Of a DNA stretch of 64,000 nucleotides, positions 52,171 to 62,486 are shown one piece after another. The translations under genes were made by a program, and so were the position numbers. Each line of letters begins with the position of its first letter. Position 1 is the first letter of the stretch. Under the pieces are notes generated by a model. The model had not been told where the DNA came from, searched no databases, and was given only the letters and a program-made list of their open reading frames with translations. Source of the DNA: Roseburia sp. AF12-17LB (GTDB lineage: Bacteria > Bacillota > Clostridia > Lachnospirales > Lachnospiraceae); NCBI RefSeq assembly GCF_003479605.1, contig NZ_QUHR01000001.1, positions 434,001 to 498,000 of the forward strand. The letters run 5' to 3'.

Positions 52171-52641
52171 TTGAGTCAGAAGACGAGAAAACTGCTTCGT
52201 ATCGGAGCATGGATTTTATTCGTAATATATCTGGGTCTGCTTTGCTATTTCCTGTTCTTCTCAGAAATGATGGGAAGAACCTATTCCGAAAGAAGCTACC
52301 ATTATAATCTTATGCCCTTAAAAGAAATCAAGCGGTTTATTATTTACCGGAAGGTACTGGGGACGAAAGCAGTCTGCTTTAACCTTCTGGGAAATATTGT
52401 CGCTTTTATTCCTTATGGAATGCTGCTGCCATTACTGGCACATAATCAGAGAAAGTTCTACCGGATAGTGCTTTTGAGTTTTGACTTCAGCCTGCTGGTG
52501 GAACTGGTACAGCTTGTATCCAAGGTAGGAAGCTTTGATGTAGATGATCTGATTTTAAATACCATCGGCGGGGCAATTGGATATGTTGGATTTTTGCTGG
52601 CAAATCATATCCGGTGTCACAAATTTGAGCAGAAAGAATAG
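52171..52641 (+). CDS. VanZ-like membrane protein
   Basis: This 156-residue membrane protein of the VanZ family has an N-terminal helix (about 10-30), the family block YNLMPLKEIKRFI near residue 46, NLLGNIVAFIPYGMLLPLL near residue 68 and FDVDDLILNTIGGAIGYVGFLL near residue 122. VanZ proteins can raise teicoplanin tolerance, but most chromosomal members have no known role. The start is TTG at 52171, preceded by GGGGAAAAGGA; no in-frame ATG exists nearby. Confidence 0.88.
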   Translation: MSQKTRKLLRIGAWILFVIYLGLLCYFLFFSEMMGRTYSERSYHYNLMPLKEIKRFIIYRKVLGTKAVCFNLLGNIVAFIPYGMLLPLLAHNQRKFYRIVLLSFDFSLLVELVQLVSKVGSFDVDDLILNTIGGAIGYVGFLLANHIRCHKFEQKE

Positions 52642-52674
52642 ACTTCGGTACAATATGGTATCGGGAGAAAGAAC

Positions 52675-53007
52675 ATGAGAAAAAGACGAAGAGGATACAG
52701 AAAATATAAATTTACAGAAAAAACACTTTCGAAAAGAGGAATTACAGCACTTGTTCTGGCATTACTGTCACTGGTCAGTTTTGTGGTGATGGTAGTTCTT
52801 GCATTCAGAAGTGCCGGTAATTTAAGCATATACATAGCCTGCTATGGAATCCTCGCTTTTTTTGCAGCATTAGCCGCAGTGATTCTTGCAATTATAAGCC
52901 TGAAGGAGGAAAATTCATTTCGCAGCATTCCGTATGCTGCTACATTTTTCTCGATTTTTTCACTGCTTATCTGGATAGCTGTCTATGCAGGCGGTATTCT
53001 GTTGTAG
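52675..53007 (+). CDS. Small three-helix membrane protein
   Basis: This 110-residue protein has a very basic N-terminus (MRKRRRGYRKYKF) and three hydrophobic helices (about 23-43, 52-74 and 88-108). The layout resembles small uncharacterised clostridial membrane proteins (possibly the DUF6142 group, which I cannot verify). It is 33 nt after the VanZ-like gene and 30 nt before the M29 peptidase gene, so all three may be co-transcribed. The ATG follows GGGAGAAAG. Confidence 0.7.
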   Translation: MRKRRRGYRKYKFTEKTLSKRGITALVLALLSLVSFVVMVVLAFRSAGNLSIYIACYGILAFFAALAAVILAIISLKEENSFRSIPYAATFFSIFSLLIWIAVYAGGILL

Positions 53008-53037
53008 GCAAAATTAGAAATATAAAGGATATAAAGT

Positions 53038-55131
53038 ATGGAATATCAGAATTTAAACGCAGAAGAAAGAGAAGCAATTACAGAACGACTGGATTTGGTA
53101 ACGGAACGGATACATGAACTTGCGGCAGAACCGGAGGTTTGTGAGCCGTTCCGTGCTTATTTTAAAGGAACGGCAGCATTTATTGTAAAAACGGAAGAAG
53201 TATTGCGGCAGGTATTAAATGACAGCTTCTGCAGCCAGAGCAGGGAAACATTACAGAAGATAAATGAAGCATTGTATGAGGATATTTTGCCGGAGCATTA
53301 TAAAGAAAGCTATGCCAACCCGGATTATGCCTGTGAAACATTGGGAGAGGAATACGGTACACTGCTTAGTATGCTTTACGCAGAGCTTCGGAGCCTGATT
53401 CCTTATGCTTATGAGGGCGATGTGGAAGCCTATACCTGCTTCTGTGAATTGTTTATCCAGGTTTATACCTGTTTTAATGACGAAGAGGGAACAACCCCGA
53501 AAGAAGTGCAGCAGGCAATTTACTGGTTCTTCCACGATTACAGTGAATTATTTACAGAGCGCAGCGTCTGTGAAATGGTAGATGCCAGCCGGGATTTCTT
53601 TACCCGGATTGTAATGGATTCTGATTTACAGGATTTAAAATACCTTTATTATTATGGAGAACCAGTCGGAGAAAATGAAATCCGTATGGCAGAGTATATG
53701 AACCAGCTTCCGCAGGAGAAGATTCAGGCAATGGCAGATACTTATACGGAAGGCTACCGGATTGGCTTTGTTACCACTGGAAAAGACTTATCCATAAAAT
53801 CTACCGTAAATGTGGAATATGCCATCGGAATGGAACGCATGGTGCGGGCAGCGATTGTAAATTTTGAGAAGATGGGATTAAAACCGACGATTTACCGGGA
53901 TGCGTTTTCTTCCTTCCGTAACCGCGGCAATTCCAAGCGGGGCTGCTATGCGGTTTCTGTGAACCGTCAGTTTGATTATGACCATAAAGCAGATAAAGCA
54001 GTATATTTAGATAAAGCCTTTGTGGAACGCCGATTAGAGACACTCCGGACCGTATATGAAGATAAGAAAAATCTTGCAGCAGGCTACGCAGGCCCGGCAG
54101 TAATCGAAGTGTTTGGAGAACCGTTATTTGAACCGGAAAATAAAAAAACTGCCTGCCATTACAGCGACAAGCAGAATGAATTAAATGTCTATTATGCGTC
54201 ACAGGCTGGGCAGATTACCAATCAGTATATTAAGGGAGAGGAAAGAAGCTTTACGATTATTGCTTATCCGCTCCCGCAGATTGGCAGCAACTTTGAAGAA
54301 ATCTTTGATAAGACGGTAGAATTAAATACACTGGATTATACCCTGTACCGGGATATGCAGGCGAAAATTATTGAAGTATTAGACCAGGGAGTCAGGGCAC
54401 ATATCAGAGGAAAAGGCGATAACGAAACAGATATGACCGTGGAATTATACCACCTTAAGAATCCACAGAAAGAGACTATCTTTGAAAATTGCGTGGCAGA
54501 TGTCAATATTCCGGTAGGGGAAGTGTTTACTTCACCGGTGCTGACCGGAACCCACGGAGTACTGCATGTATCTTATGTCTATCTTAACGGACTCCGGTAT
54601 GAGAACCTGAAAATGACGTTTAAAGATGGAACAGTTGTGGATTACAGCTGCAGTAATTTTGACAGTGAAGAAGAGAACCATAAATATATTTATGATAATG
54701 TGCTGATGCACCATGATACGCTGCCGTTAGGGGAGTTTGCTATTGGAACCAACACCACGGCATACCGGATGGCAAAGGACTTTGATATTGCAGATAAATT
54801 GCCGATTCTGATTGCAGAGAAGACAGGTCCACATTTTGCAGTGGGAGATACCTGTTATTCCCAGGCAGAGGATACGCCGGTTTATAATCCGGATGGCAAA
54901 GAAATTGTGGCAAGGGATAATGAAATCTCAATTCTTCGGAAAGAAGACGAAAGTAAGGCATACTTTAACTGCCATACGGATATTACGATACCGTATGATG
55001 AATTAGACTGCATTTATATTGAACGGGCAGATGGCAGTACCGGGGATATTATAAGAGATGGCAGGTTTGTAGTACCGGGCACAGAAAAACTGAATGAGCC
55101 GTTGGAAAATAAGACTTCATTTCCGGCGTAA
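53038..55131 (+). CDS. M29 aminopeptidase with large N-terminal extension
   Basis: The C-terminal part (about 235-690) is an M29 (AmpS/AmpT-type) metallo-aminopeptidase. It shows the expected metal and catalytic blocks: NIPVGEVFTSPV (Glu near 494), LPLGEFAIGTN (Glu near 565), EKTGPHFAVGDTCYS (His near 599, Tyr after it) and NCHTDI (His-x-Asp near 646). Usual M29 enzymes are about 410 residues; this one has 697. The extra N-terminal 230 residues are helical and acidic, with several cysteines and no family I recognise. The start is ATG 53038 with a weak AAAGGATA site. Confidence 0.82.
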   Translation: MEYQNLNAEEREAITERLDLVTERIHELAAEPEVCEPFRAYFKGTAAFIVKTEEVLRQVLNDSFCSQSRETLQKINEALYEDILPEHYKESYANPDYACETLGEEYGTLLSMLYAELRSLIPYAYEGDVEAYTCFCELFIQVYTCFNDEEGTTPKEVQQAIYWFFHDYSELFTERSVCEMVDASRDFFTRIVMDSDLQDLKYLYYYGEPVGENEIRMAEYMNQLPQEKIQAMADTYTEGYRIGFVTTGKDLSIKSTVNVEYAIGMERMVRAAIVNFEKMGLKPTIYRDAFSSFRNRGNSKRGCYAVSVNRQFDYDHKADKAVYLDKAFVERRLETLRTVYEDKKNLAAGYAGPAVIEVFGEPLFEPENKKTACHYSDKQNELNVYYASQAGQITNQYIKGEERSFTIIAYPLPQIGSNFEEIFDKTVELNTLDYTLYRDMQAKIIEVLDQGVRAHIRGKGDNETDMTVELYHLKNPQKETIFENCVADVNIPVGEVFTSPVLTGTHGVLHVSYVYLNGLRYENLKMTFKDGTVVDYSCSNFDSEEENHKYIYDNVLMHHDTLPLGEFAIGTNTTAYRMAKDFDIADKLPILIAEKTGPHFAVGDTCYSQAEDTPVYNPDGKEIVARDNEISILRKEDESKAYFNCHTDITIPYDELDCIYIERADGSTGDIIRDGRFVVPGTEKLNEPLENKTSFPA

Positions 55132-55180
55132 AACAGTGTATACTAAAAGGACAAGTATCTATGAGAAAAGGAGAAAGAAA

Positions 55181-55687
55181 ATGGCAAAAGTAGGAATTGT
55201 AATGGGCAGTGATTCAGATATGCCTGTAATGGCAAAAGCAGCAGATATTTTGGAACAGCTTGGAATCGAGTATGAGATGACAATTATTTCCGCACATCGT
55301 GAGCCGGATGTATTTTTTGAATATGCAAAGAGCGCAGAGAGCAAAGGATTTAAAGTAATTATCGCAGGAGCAGGAATGGCAGCACATCTTCCGGGAATGT
55401 GTGCAGCAATCTTCCCTATGCCGGTAATCGGAATTCCAATGCATACCACATCTTTAGGCGGAAGAGATTCTCTTTATTCTATCGTACAGATGCCGACCGG
55501 TATTCCGGTAGCAACCGTTGCAATCAATGGTGGCGCAAATGCAGGAATTCTTGCAGCAAAGATTCTTGCAACATCAGATGATGCATTATTGGCACGATTA
55601 AAAGAATATTCTAAGAATTTAAAAGAGCAGGTAGAAGCAAAGGATAAGAAGCTTCAGGAAGTCGGCTACAAAGAATACATGAAATAG
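55181..55687 (+). CDS. purE: N5-carboxyaminoimidazole ribonucleotide mutase
   Basis: This purine-pathway enzyme converts N5-CAIR to CAIR (class I). The 168 residues show IVMGSDSDMPVM near residue 5, the active-site ISAHREPDVFFEYA near residue 38 and AGAGMAAHLPGMCAAIFPMPVIGIP near residue 65, with GGRDSLYSIVQMPTGIPVATV. ATG 55181 follows AAAAGGAG with 7 nt spacing. It stands alone here, with no other purine gene adjacent and no purine riboswitch seen upstream. Confidence 0.95.
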   Translation: MAKVGIVMGSDSDMPVMAKAADILEQLGIEYEMTIISAHREPDVFFEYAKSAESKGFKVIIAGAGMAAHLPGMCAAIFPMPVIGIPMHTTSLGGRDSLYSIVQMPTGIPVATVAINGGANAGILAAKILATSDDALLARLKEYSKNLKEQVEAKDKKLQEVGYKEYMK

Positions 55688-55818
55688 CAGGCGTAAGTGA
55701 GTCAGTATGCCTTTATCGTTGACGAGCGGCGAAATCATTAGATAAGAATAGTGAAATAGAGGAAAAAGAAAAGGGTAGAGAGAAAAAAGTTTTAAAAATA
55801 AGGTTGAGGAGAATACGA

Positions 55819-56739
55819 ATGAAAACAACACTGATTATTATGGCGGCAGGCATTGGCTCCCGTTTTGGCGGCGGAATTAAGCAGCTTGAGAAAATGGGAC
55901 CAAATGGCGAGATTATTATGGACTATTCCATTTATGACGCGGTGGACGCAGGTTTTGATAAGGTTGTATTTATCATTCGCAAGGATATTGAGGCGGATTT
56001 TAAAGAAATCATTGGAAACAGAATCGGAAAACAGGTAGAAGTAGATTATGTATTCCAGGATATCAATGATATACCGGAAGGCTTTACAGTGCCGGAAGGC
56101 AGAACAAAACCATGGGGAACCGGTCAGGCAGTATTATGCTGCAAAGGCGTAGTGAAGGAACCATTTTTAGTCATCAATGCAGATGATTATTACGGAAAAG
56201 AAGCATTTGTAAAGATGCATGATTTTCTGGTAAATCATGAAGAGGATAAGGAAAGATTCCGCCTTGGAATGGCTGGATATATCCTGAAGAACACACTGAG
56301 TGATAACGGAACCGTTACCCGTGGTGTCTGTGTGGTAGATGAAAAGAGTGGCTATCTTGAAAAAATTTTAGAGACACACAGCATCTATGCCGATGAAAAA
56401 GGAAAAGTACATTGTGAAGAAGCTGATGTGGCAGAATGGATTCACCCGGATGTAAATGTATCTATGAACATGTGGGCTGGCTATCCGGATTTTATTGATT
56501 ATCTGGAAGAGGGCTTCCGTGAGTTCTTAGCACATATTGAAGACAATCCGATGAAGAAAGAGTATCTGCTGCCAAATATTGTGGAATTGCTTTTGAATCA
56601 GGATAAGGCAACCGTAAAAGTTTATGAGACAGCAGACCGCTGGTTTGGAGTTACTTATTTAGAGGACAAACCATTTGTTGTGGATTCCATCCGCGGACTG
56701 ATTAAAGACGGTGTCTATCCGGAAAATCTTTGGGCATAG
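55819..56739 (+). CDS. Nucleotidyltransferase family protein (sugar-phosphate type)
   Basis: This 306-residue NTP-transferase has the signature MAAGIGSRFGGGIKQLEKMGPNGE near residue 8 (nucleotide and Mg2+ binding), then WGTGQAVLCC near residue 98 and the catalytic VINADDYYG near residue 117. The fold is that of sugar-1-phosphate nucleotidyltransferases, but the blocks differ from GalU and RfbA, so the substrate is unknown. ATG 55819 follows GAGGAG. It is 17 nt upstream of carbamate kinase, although the two have no obvious metabolic link. Confidence 0.85.
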   Translation: MKTTLIIMAAGIGSRFGGGIKQLEKMGPNGEIIMDYSIYDAVDAGFDKVVFIIRKDIEADFKEIIGNRIGKQVEVDYVFQDINDIPEGFTVPEGRTKPWGTGQAVLCCKGVVKEPFLVINADDYYGKEAFVKMHDFLVNHEEDKERFRLGMAGYILKNTLSDNGTVTRGVCVVDEKSGYLEKILETHSIYADEKGKVHCEEADVAEWIHPDVNVSMNMWAGYPDFIDYLEEGFREFLAHIEDNPMKKEYLLPNIVELLLNQDKATVKVYETADRWFGVTYLEDKPFVVDSIRGLIKDGVYPENLWA

Positions 56740-56756
56740 AATTGGAGGATTGTAAC

Positions 56757-57689
56757 ATGAAAAAGAAGAGAATTGTGATTGCATTAGGACATGAAGCATT
56801 GGGAACAACACTTCCGGAACAGAAGAAAGCAACCAAGCTTACCGCAAAAGCAATCGGAGATTATATTAAGGATGACTGTCAGGTAGTTCTTTCCCACAGC
56901 AATGGACCACAGGTGGGAATGATACATACTGCAATGGCTGAATTCGCAAGAATTTATCCGGAATATACTGCTACTCCGATGTCTGTCTGCTCTGCTATGA
57001 GTCAGGGCTATATCGGATACGATTTGCAGAATGCCATTCGTACCGAATTATTAAACCGTGGAATTTACAAACCGGTATCTACTGTTTTAACACAGGTAAC
57101 CGTAGACCCATACGATGAAGCATTTTATCATCCAACCAAAATTATCGGCCGTGTCATGACAGAGGAAGAGGCAGAAGCAGAAGAGAAGAAAGGTAACCAT
57201 ACGGTAAAACAGGGCGATGGATACCGCCGTATCGTAGCAGCTCCAAAGCCAATGGACATCGTAGAAATTGATGCCATCCGTGCACTTTCCGATGCAGACC
57301 AGGTAGTAATTGCCTGTGGTGGTGGCGGTATTCCTGTATTAGAGCAGGATAATAATCTAAAAGGTGCCAGCGCAGTCATTGAAAAAGACCTTGCAGCAGG
57401 CAGACTTGCAGAGCTTTTAGATGCTGACCAGCTCATTATCTTAACTAGTGTAGAGCGGGTATGCTTAAATTATGGTACAGCCAATGAACAGCCATTGGAT
57501 GAGATGACCGTAGAAGAAGCAAAACAGTATATGGACGAGGGTCAGTTTGAAGAAGGAACCATGCTTCCGAAGATTCAGGCAGCAATCGATTACATCGGCA
57601 ATTCTGCAGTCCGTTCCGTACTGATTGCCAACTTGGAGGAAGCATTAGATGGTGTCAGCGGATTAAAGGGAACTTTGATTCATAAGTAA
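56757..57689 (+). CDS. arcC: Carbamate kinase
   Basis: This enzyme makes ATP from carbamoyl phosphate and ADP at the end of arginine, agmatine or purine/allantoin catabolism. The 310 residues belong to the amino acid kinase fold, with IVIALGHEALG near residue 5, VLSHSNGPQVGM near residue 44, VDPYDEAF, PTKIIGRVM and VVIACGGGGIPVLEQ near residue 182. The usual IVIALGGNA start reads IVIALGHEA here. ATG 56757 follows TTGGAGG. No arcA or argF gene is adjacent, so the source of carbamoyl phosphate is not shown. Confidence 0.9.
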   Translation: MKKKRIVIALGHEALGTTLPEQKKATKLTAKAIGDYIKDDCQVVLSHSNGPQVGMIHTAMAEFARIYPEYTATPMSVCSAMSQGYIGYDLQNAIRTELLNRGIYKPVSTVLTQVTVDPYDEAFYHPTKIIGRVMTEEEAEAEEKKGNHTVKQGDGYRRIVAAPKPMDIVEIDAIRALSDADQVVIACGGGGIPVLEQDNNLKGASAVIEKDLAAGRLAELLDADQLIILTSVERVCLNYGTANEQPLDEMTVEEAKQYMDEGQFEEGTMLPKIQAAIDYIGNSAVRSVLIANLEEALDGVSGLKGTLIHK

Positions 57690-57717
57690 GATGATATAGG
57701 GAAATGTGAGGGAATCT

Positions 57718-58878
57718 ATGAGAACATCAGAAAGAAGCACATTCCATAAGGGCAGCAGGCACTCGGCAGTTACCGTATGCCTGTTGCTTGTTATGTGTCT
57801 GGTATTTCTGACCGCTTGCGGGAAGGATAAAAAAGACGATACAGTTGCGAATGTGAATACCGAAGAAACATTAACAAATACAGAGGTACCAACAACAGAA
57901 AATGTAATTGACACCGAAGAAGTTGTAGATACGGAAACAGAAACAGAGACGGAAACAGAGCATGTTCCGGCAGTATTGAATCCGGATACGGTAGTTTATG
58001 CAGAAGAGACTGTTTATACGACAACAAGAGTCAATGTGAGGGTAGAACCTTCTACCGATGCAGAGGTTTATAAGAAATTATCTGCGGGAAAAGAACTTAC
58101 CCGCACTGCAAATGATGGAAGCTGGAGCCAGGTTTCATTGGATGAAGGAACTTATTATATAGCATCCGATTATCTGACCACAGAGAAGCCGCAGGAGCCG
58201 GTAGCATTGACTGGAAGTGCGGGAACCGGAATTACATCCGGAAGCGGTGGACATGTCATCTGCATTGACCCGGGACATCAGAGCAGAGGAGACAGTACAC
58301 CGGAGCCGGTAGCACCGGGATCTTCTGAGACCAAGGCAAGAGTAACAGGAGGAACATCCGGCGTTGCAACCGGACAGACAGAATATCAGCTTAACTTATC
58401 CGTCAGCTTAAAATTGCGGGATGAACTGGTAGCAAGAGGTTATACCGTAGTCATGACAAGAGAAACCAATGATGTGAATCTCAGTAACAGCGAGCGGGCA
58501 GCCATTGCAACCAATGCGGGAGCAGAAGCATTTGTCCGTATACATGCCAACGGATCTACCAACAGCGGAGCCAATGGGGCTATGACAATCTGTCAGACCG
58601 CATCCAATCCATATGTAGGAAGCTTTTACAGTCAGAGCCGATCCCTTTCCCAGAATATACTGGATAGTTTGTGTGCCCAGACAGGTGCAAAGAAGGAATA
58701 TGTGTGGGAGACGGATACCATGAGTGGAATTAACTGGAGTACCGTGCCGGTAACGATTGTAGAAATGGGATATATGACAAATCCCACCGAAGATTCCAAC
58801 ATGGCAACGGACTCTTATCAGACTCAGATTGCACAGGGAATCGCCAATGGGATTGATGCTTATTTTGCCGGTAATTAG
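57718..58878 (+). CDS. N-acetylmuramoyl-L-alanine amidase with SH3 domain, lipoprotein
   Basis: This secreted wall hydrolase has 386 residues. The N-terminus has a basic region, a hydrophobic segment and a lipobox-like FLTACG (Cys near 38), then an acidic, T/E-rich linker ([17 protein letters not shown]). A bacterial SH3 domain follows (about 100-160), then an Amidase_3 catalytic domain (about 180-386) with zinc ligands in [11 protein letters not shown] (His), FVRIHANG (His), the preceding TEYQLNLS glutamate and the late VEMGYMTN (Glu). ATG 57718 follows GAGGG. Its stop overlaps the convergent cupin gene by 4 nt. Confidence 0.92.
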   Translation: MRTSERSTFHKGSRHSAVTVCLLLVMCLVFLTACGKDKKDDTVANVNTEETLTNTEVPTTENVIDTEEVVDTETETETETEHVPAVLNPDTVVYAEETVYTTTRVNVRVEPSTDAEVYKKLSAGKELTRTANDGSWSQVSLDEGTYYIASDYLTTEKPQEPVALTGSAGTGITSGSGGHVICIDPGHQSRGDSTPEPVAPGSSETKARVTGGTSGVATGQTEYQLNLSVSLKLRDELVARGYTVVMTRETNDVNLSNSERAAIATNAGAEAFVRIHANGSTNSGANGAMTICQTASNPYVGSFYSQSRSLSQNILDSLCAQTGAKKEYVWETDTMSGINWSTVPVTIVEMGYMTNPTEDSNMATDSYQTQIAQGIANGIDAYFAGN

Positions 58879-59228
58879 GCAAGATAGTTAATGACAGCAA
58901 AGAGAATGAGATCTTCTTTTGGAGAAGCATTTGCAATGCTGTGGGACTCTCCGCTTTTGCAGACGCAGGTATCACCGGCTTCTAAAGCAACGATGGTTCC
59001 GTTATCGTCATAGGCTGCATGACCGGAGAGAATGGTGATGATTTCTTCTTCCCCTTCATGCATATGCTTTCCGAGAGAACAGCCCGGTCTTAAGATGAGT
59101 TTTGCAATCATCTTGGCTGGGCTTTCATAGTCTATAGGATTGACGGAACGGATAATCTCAACGGTGCCGGTTCCGCCTTTCATATTTTCGTTAAAAATAT
59201 GTTTTAATTCAGATGTTCTATGATACAT
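58875..59228 (-). CDS. Cupin domain protein
   Basis: This 117-residue single-domain cupin shows the two metal-binding motifs [21 protein letters not shown] (His/His/Glu) near residue 51 and [20 protein letters not shown] near residue 85. Small cupins of this type bind metals or small ligands and may be isomerases or sensors; the function here is unknown. It has a clear AGGAGG site and a predicted promoter at 59263-59291. It is divergent from the ABC-F gene. Confidence 0.88.
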   Translation of the reverse strand: MYHRTSELKHIFNENMKGGTGTVEIIRSVNPIDYESPAKMIAKLILRPGCSLGKHMHEGEEEIITILSGHAAYDDNGTIVALEAGDTCVCKSGESHSIANASPKEDLILFAVINYLA

Positions 59229-59262
59229 ATATTACCTCCTGAATAGTTGTGCTATGCATTAC

Positions 59263-59291
59263 AGTATAGTCAGTGAGCAGTCAAATGTAAA
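59263..59291 (-). promoter_or_regulatory. Promoter for the cupin gene
   Basis: On the minus strand TTTACA and TATACT are spaced by 17 nt, about 35 nt upstream of the cupin start codon. Confidence 0.5.
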
Positions 59292-59351
59292 TATGTATTG
59301 TGATAGAAAATTATTGCCAATAAGAATGAAAAAGAAATACAGGAGACCTTT

Positions 59352-61250
59352 ATGAATTTATTATCAGCAGAGAATATAACCAAGACATTTACCGGAAGAA
59401 AGTTATTTTCCAATGCCTCCTTTTATTTGCAGGAAGGAGAGAAAGTCGGAATTGTGGGAATTAACGGAACCGGAAAATCCACTTTACTGAAAATGCTGGC
59501 AGGCTTAGAAGAACCGGATGCTGGAGAAATCACCAAGGCAAATCATGCGGTAATCCGCTATCTTCCGCAGATGCCGGAATTTGGAGAAGAAGAGACTGTT
59601 TTAGAAAGTGTACTGGTAACGGCACACCGGAAAAATCAGGCAGATGCTTCCGGGGAAGATTATCAGATGTGGAATTTAGAGAGCAAGGCAAAATCCATGC
59701 TCACAAGACTTGGCGTATATAATTTTGAGGAAAAGACGAAAAACTTATCCGGTGGAGAAAGAAAACGTCTGGCTCTTGTGGCAGTGCTTTTAACACCCTG
59801 CGATATTCTGCTGTTAGACGAGCCTACCAACCACCTGGATGCAGATATGGCAGAGTGGCTGGAAGGATACTTAAAGGGCTTTAAGGGAACACTGATTATG
59901 GTAACCCATGACCGGTATTTTCTGGACAGCGTATGTAACCGTATTGCAGAAATTGATAAAGGCTCCATTTACAGTTATCAGGAAAATTATTCCGGTTATC
60001 TGAATTTGAAGCAGGAGCGTATGGATATGGCAGTTGCCGGGGAACGGAAGCGGCAGTCCATCCTTCGCAAGGAGATCGCCTGGATGCAGCGGGGCGCAAG
60101 GGCAAGGTCTACCAAGCAGAAAGCACATATCAGGCGCTATGAGAATCTTAGAGACCAGGCGGGACCACAGTTTGATAAGCAGGTGGAATTAAGCTCGGTT
60201 TCCAGCCGTATGGGAAAGACGACGGTAGAGCTTCATCATATCAGTAAATCCTATGGAGAAAAAAAGCTGATTGAGGATTTTTCCTATATCTTTCTTAAGA
60301 ATGACAGAGTCGGATTTGTGGGACATAATGGATGCGGTAAGACCACTTTGATGAAGATTATCGATGGCAGGGTAAAGCCGGATGCCGGAGAACTGGTTAT
60401 CGGACAGACCATAAAGATAGGCTATTATTCCCAGGAGATTGAAAAGGATGCATCGGCGGGAGTTGCCTATATGGATCCGTCTTTAAAGGTTATTGAATAT
60501 ATCCGCAATACTGCAGAATATGTCCGGACAGAGGATGGACTGGTGTCCGCATCAGCCATGTTGGAGCGTTTCTTATTTCCACCGGAAGAACAGTATGGCG
60601 TTATCGGAAAACTTTCCGGTGGAGAAAAGCGGAGACTGAATCTGCTTCGTGTATTGATGGAAGCACCGAATGTACTGATTTTAGACGAGCCGACCAATGA
60701 TCTTGATATTACCACACTGGCAATCTTAGAGGATTATCTTGATAATTATGATGGAATCGTCATTACGGTATCCCATGACCGGTATTTCCTTGACCGTATC
60801 GCAAAGCGGATTTTTGCATTTGAACAGGGAAACATAAGACAGTATGAGGGCGGTTATACGGATTATCTTGCCAAGCGGCCGGAGGAAGAGACTGCAGCAG
60901 GAAATGCAGGCACAGAGACTTCCAGGAAAAAAGCAGATCAGGAGGAAAATGCGGACACCATAGAGAATACCGAAAAGAAGGATTCCAGGGCGACCTGGAA
61001 GAGCGGCAGGAAGTTGAAATTTACCTGGCAGGAGCAGAAGGATTATGAGACCATTGAGGACGATATTGCAGCTTTGGAAGCAAAGTTAGAAGAACTGGAT
61101 GAGAAGATGGGAAGCTTTGCCAGTGATTTTGTAAAGTTAAATGAGCTGACCCAGGAGAAGATAAAAGTGGAAGATGAATTAGAGCATAAGATGGAACGCT
61201 GGGAGTATTTAGAAGAACTGAATGCCAGAATAAAGGCTCAGGACAAGTAG
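59352..61250 (+). CDS. ABC-F family ATPase
   Basis: This 632-residue soluble protein has two ABC ATPase domains and no membrane part. ABC-F proteins act on the ribosome, as translation factors or antibiotic protection proteins. The first Walker A is [10 protein letters not shown] near residue 38, with signature LSGGERKRL and Walker [12 protein letters not shown]. The second set is [10 protein letters not shown] near 325, [11 protein letters not shown] and [11 protein letters not shown]. The linker between domains is arginine-rich ([18 protein letters not shown]). A C-terminal coiled coil (about 555-630) follows a charged spacer, as in the Uup/YdiF subgroup. The ATG follows AGGAG. Confidence 0.93.
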   Translation: MNLLSAENITKTFTGRKLFSNASFYLQEGEKVGIVGINGTGKSTLLKMLAGLEEPDAGEITKANHAVIRYLPQMPEFGEEETVLESVLVTAHRKNQADASGEDYQMWNLESKAKSMLTRLGVYNFEEKTKNLSGGERKRLALVAVLLTPCDILLLDEPTNHLDADMAEWLEGYLKGFKGTLIMVTHDRYFLDSVCNRIAEIDKGSIYSYQENYSGYLNLKQERMDMAVAGERKRQSILRKEIAWMQRGARARSTKQKAHIRRYENLRDQAGPQFDKQVELSSVSSRMGKTTVELHHISKSYGEKKLIEDFSYIFLKNDRVGFVGHNGCGKTTLMKIIDGRVKPDAGELVIGQTIKIGYYSQEIEKDASAGVAYMDPSLKVIEYIRNTAEYVRTEDGLVSASAMLERFLFPPEEQYGVIGKLSGGEKRRLNLLRVLMEAPNVLILDEPTNDLDITTLAILEDYLDNYDGIVITVSHDRYFLDRIAKRIFAFEQGNIRQYEGGYTDYLAKRPEEETAAGNAGTETSRKKADQEENADTIENTEKKDSRATWKSGRKLKFTWQEQKDYETIEDDIAALEAKLEELDEKMGSFASDFVKLNELTQEKIKVEDELEHKMERWEYLEELNARIKAQDK

Positions 61251-61261
61251 GAGATAAGGCT

Positions 61262-62350
61262 ATGGAGAAGGAAAAAAACAGTAAGAATATTATGGATTAT
61301 GCAACGGTTACACTCTTAGATGCAGAGAATGCCATTGAAATCATCGACCAGACAAAGCTGCCGGGAACGATAGAACTGATCCGGTTAAAGAGTGCACAGG
61401 AAATCTGGGATGCCATTTATTTATTAAAAGTCCGTGGCGCACCGGCAATTGGTGTAGTAGCAGGCTTTGGCATTTATCTTCTGGCAAAAGAAATTGAAAC
61501 AGAGGATTATGAAGTCTTTTATGAAACTTTTCAGAAACAGAAAGAATATTTGAATTCTTCCCGCCCGACCGCAGTCAATCTTTCCTGGGCATTAAACCGG
61601 ATGGAGAGAGTCTGCATTGCAAATAAAAATAAGCCGGTTGCAGAGATAAAAGAATTGCTTCATAAAGAAGCCCTTGAGATTCAGGAAGAAGATATCAGGG
61701 TCTGCAAAAGCATCGGAGAACACGGGCTGACATTGGTGAAGCCGGGTGATGGTATTTTGACCCATTGCAATGCCGGACAGCTTGCCACCAGTAAATATGG
61801 GACTGCTACAGCACCGATTTATCTGGGGGAGGAAAGAGGTTATCATTTTCATGTATTTGCAGATGAGACAAGACCTCTTTTGCAGGGGGCGAGACTTACT
61901 TCTTTTGAACTGCATGCAGCAGGGGTGGATGTGACTCTGATTTGTGATAATATGTCTGGCACCGTTATGAAACAGGGACTGGTACAGGCAGTATTTGTAG
62001 GCTGCGACCGGGTGGCAGCCAATGGAGACACCGCAAATAAAATCGGAACCTCCGTTGTGGCAACGGTAGCAAAGCGGTATCATGTACCTTTTTATGTCTG
62101 TGCACCGACCTCTACCATTGACTTAAATACAGCAACCGGAGATGATATCTGCATTGAAGAGCGTCCGGCAGAGGAAGTGACGGAGATGTGGTATCAGGAG
62201 CGGATGGCACCGGAAGGCGTCAAAGTATACAATCCGGCATTTGATGTGACAGATCACGATTTAATAAGCGGAATTGTAACAGAGTATGGAATCGCAAGAG
62301 AGCCATATACGGAGAGCTTAAAAGAAATCCTTTCGAAGAGAAATGCATAA
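61262..62350 (+). CDS. mtnA: Methylthioribose-1-phosphate isomerase
   Basis: This enzyme converts 5-methylthioribose-1-phosphate to methylthioribulose-1-phosphate in methionine salvage; in anaerobes it can also serve the DHAP shunt for 5-deoxypentoses. The 362 residues have [15 protein letters not shown] near residue 57, the catalytic cysteine in [13 protein letters not shown] near residue 163, [16 protein letters not shown] and the catalytic aspartate in [18 protein letters not shown] near residue 243. It starts 11 nt after the ABC-F gene. No mtnK, mtnN or aldolase gene is adjacent. Confidence 0.94.
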   Translation: MEKEKNSKNIMDYATVTLLDAENAIEIIDQTKLPGTIELIRLKSAQEIWDAIYLLKVRGAPAIGVVAGFGIYLLAKEIETEDYEVFYETFQKQKEYLNSSRPTAVNLSWALNRMERVCIANKNKPVAEIKELLHKEALEIQEEDIRVCKSIGEHGLTLVKPGDGILTHCNAGQLATSKYGTATAPIYLGEERGYHFHVFADETRPLLQGARLTSFELHAAGVDVTLICDNMSGTVMKQGLVQAVFVGCDRVAANGDTANKIGTSVVATVAKRYHVPFYVCAPTSTIDLNTATGDDICIEERPAEEVTEMWYQERMAPEGVKVYNPAFDVTDHDLISGIVTEYGIAREPYTESLKEILSKRNA

Positions 62351-62378
62351 GGTATCAATTTTTGTGCAAACTGATATC

Positions 62379-62407
62379 TTGAAAAGTATCTATCAGTAAG
62401 GTATGAT
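62379..62407 (+). promoter_or_regulatory. Promoter for the Mrp-type ATPase
   Basis: TTGAAA and TATGAT are spaced by 17 nt, 29 nt after mtnA ends. The transcript leader of about 70 nt contains the hairpin at 62436-62462. Confidence 0.65.
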
Positions 62408-62435
62408 AGTAATAATGAGGTTTAAATAAAAATAT

Positions 62436-62467
62436 AGGCGGTGTCGATCACGTACACCGCCTGTTTA
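62436..62467 (+). terminator. Hairpin in the leader of the Mrp-type gene
   Basis: A perfect 9-bp stem, AGGCGGTGT with ACACCGCCT and a 9-nt loop, is followed by only GTTT. It may terminate mtnA read-through, but because it lies downstream of a good promoter it could also act as an attenuator or mRNA-stabilising leader hairpin. Confidence 0.5.
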
Positions 62468-62486
62468 GCGAAAAGAGGGAATAGAA

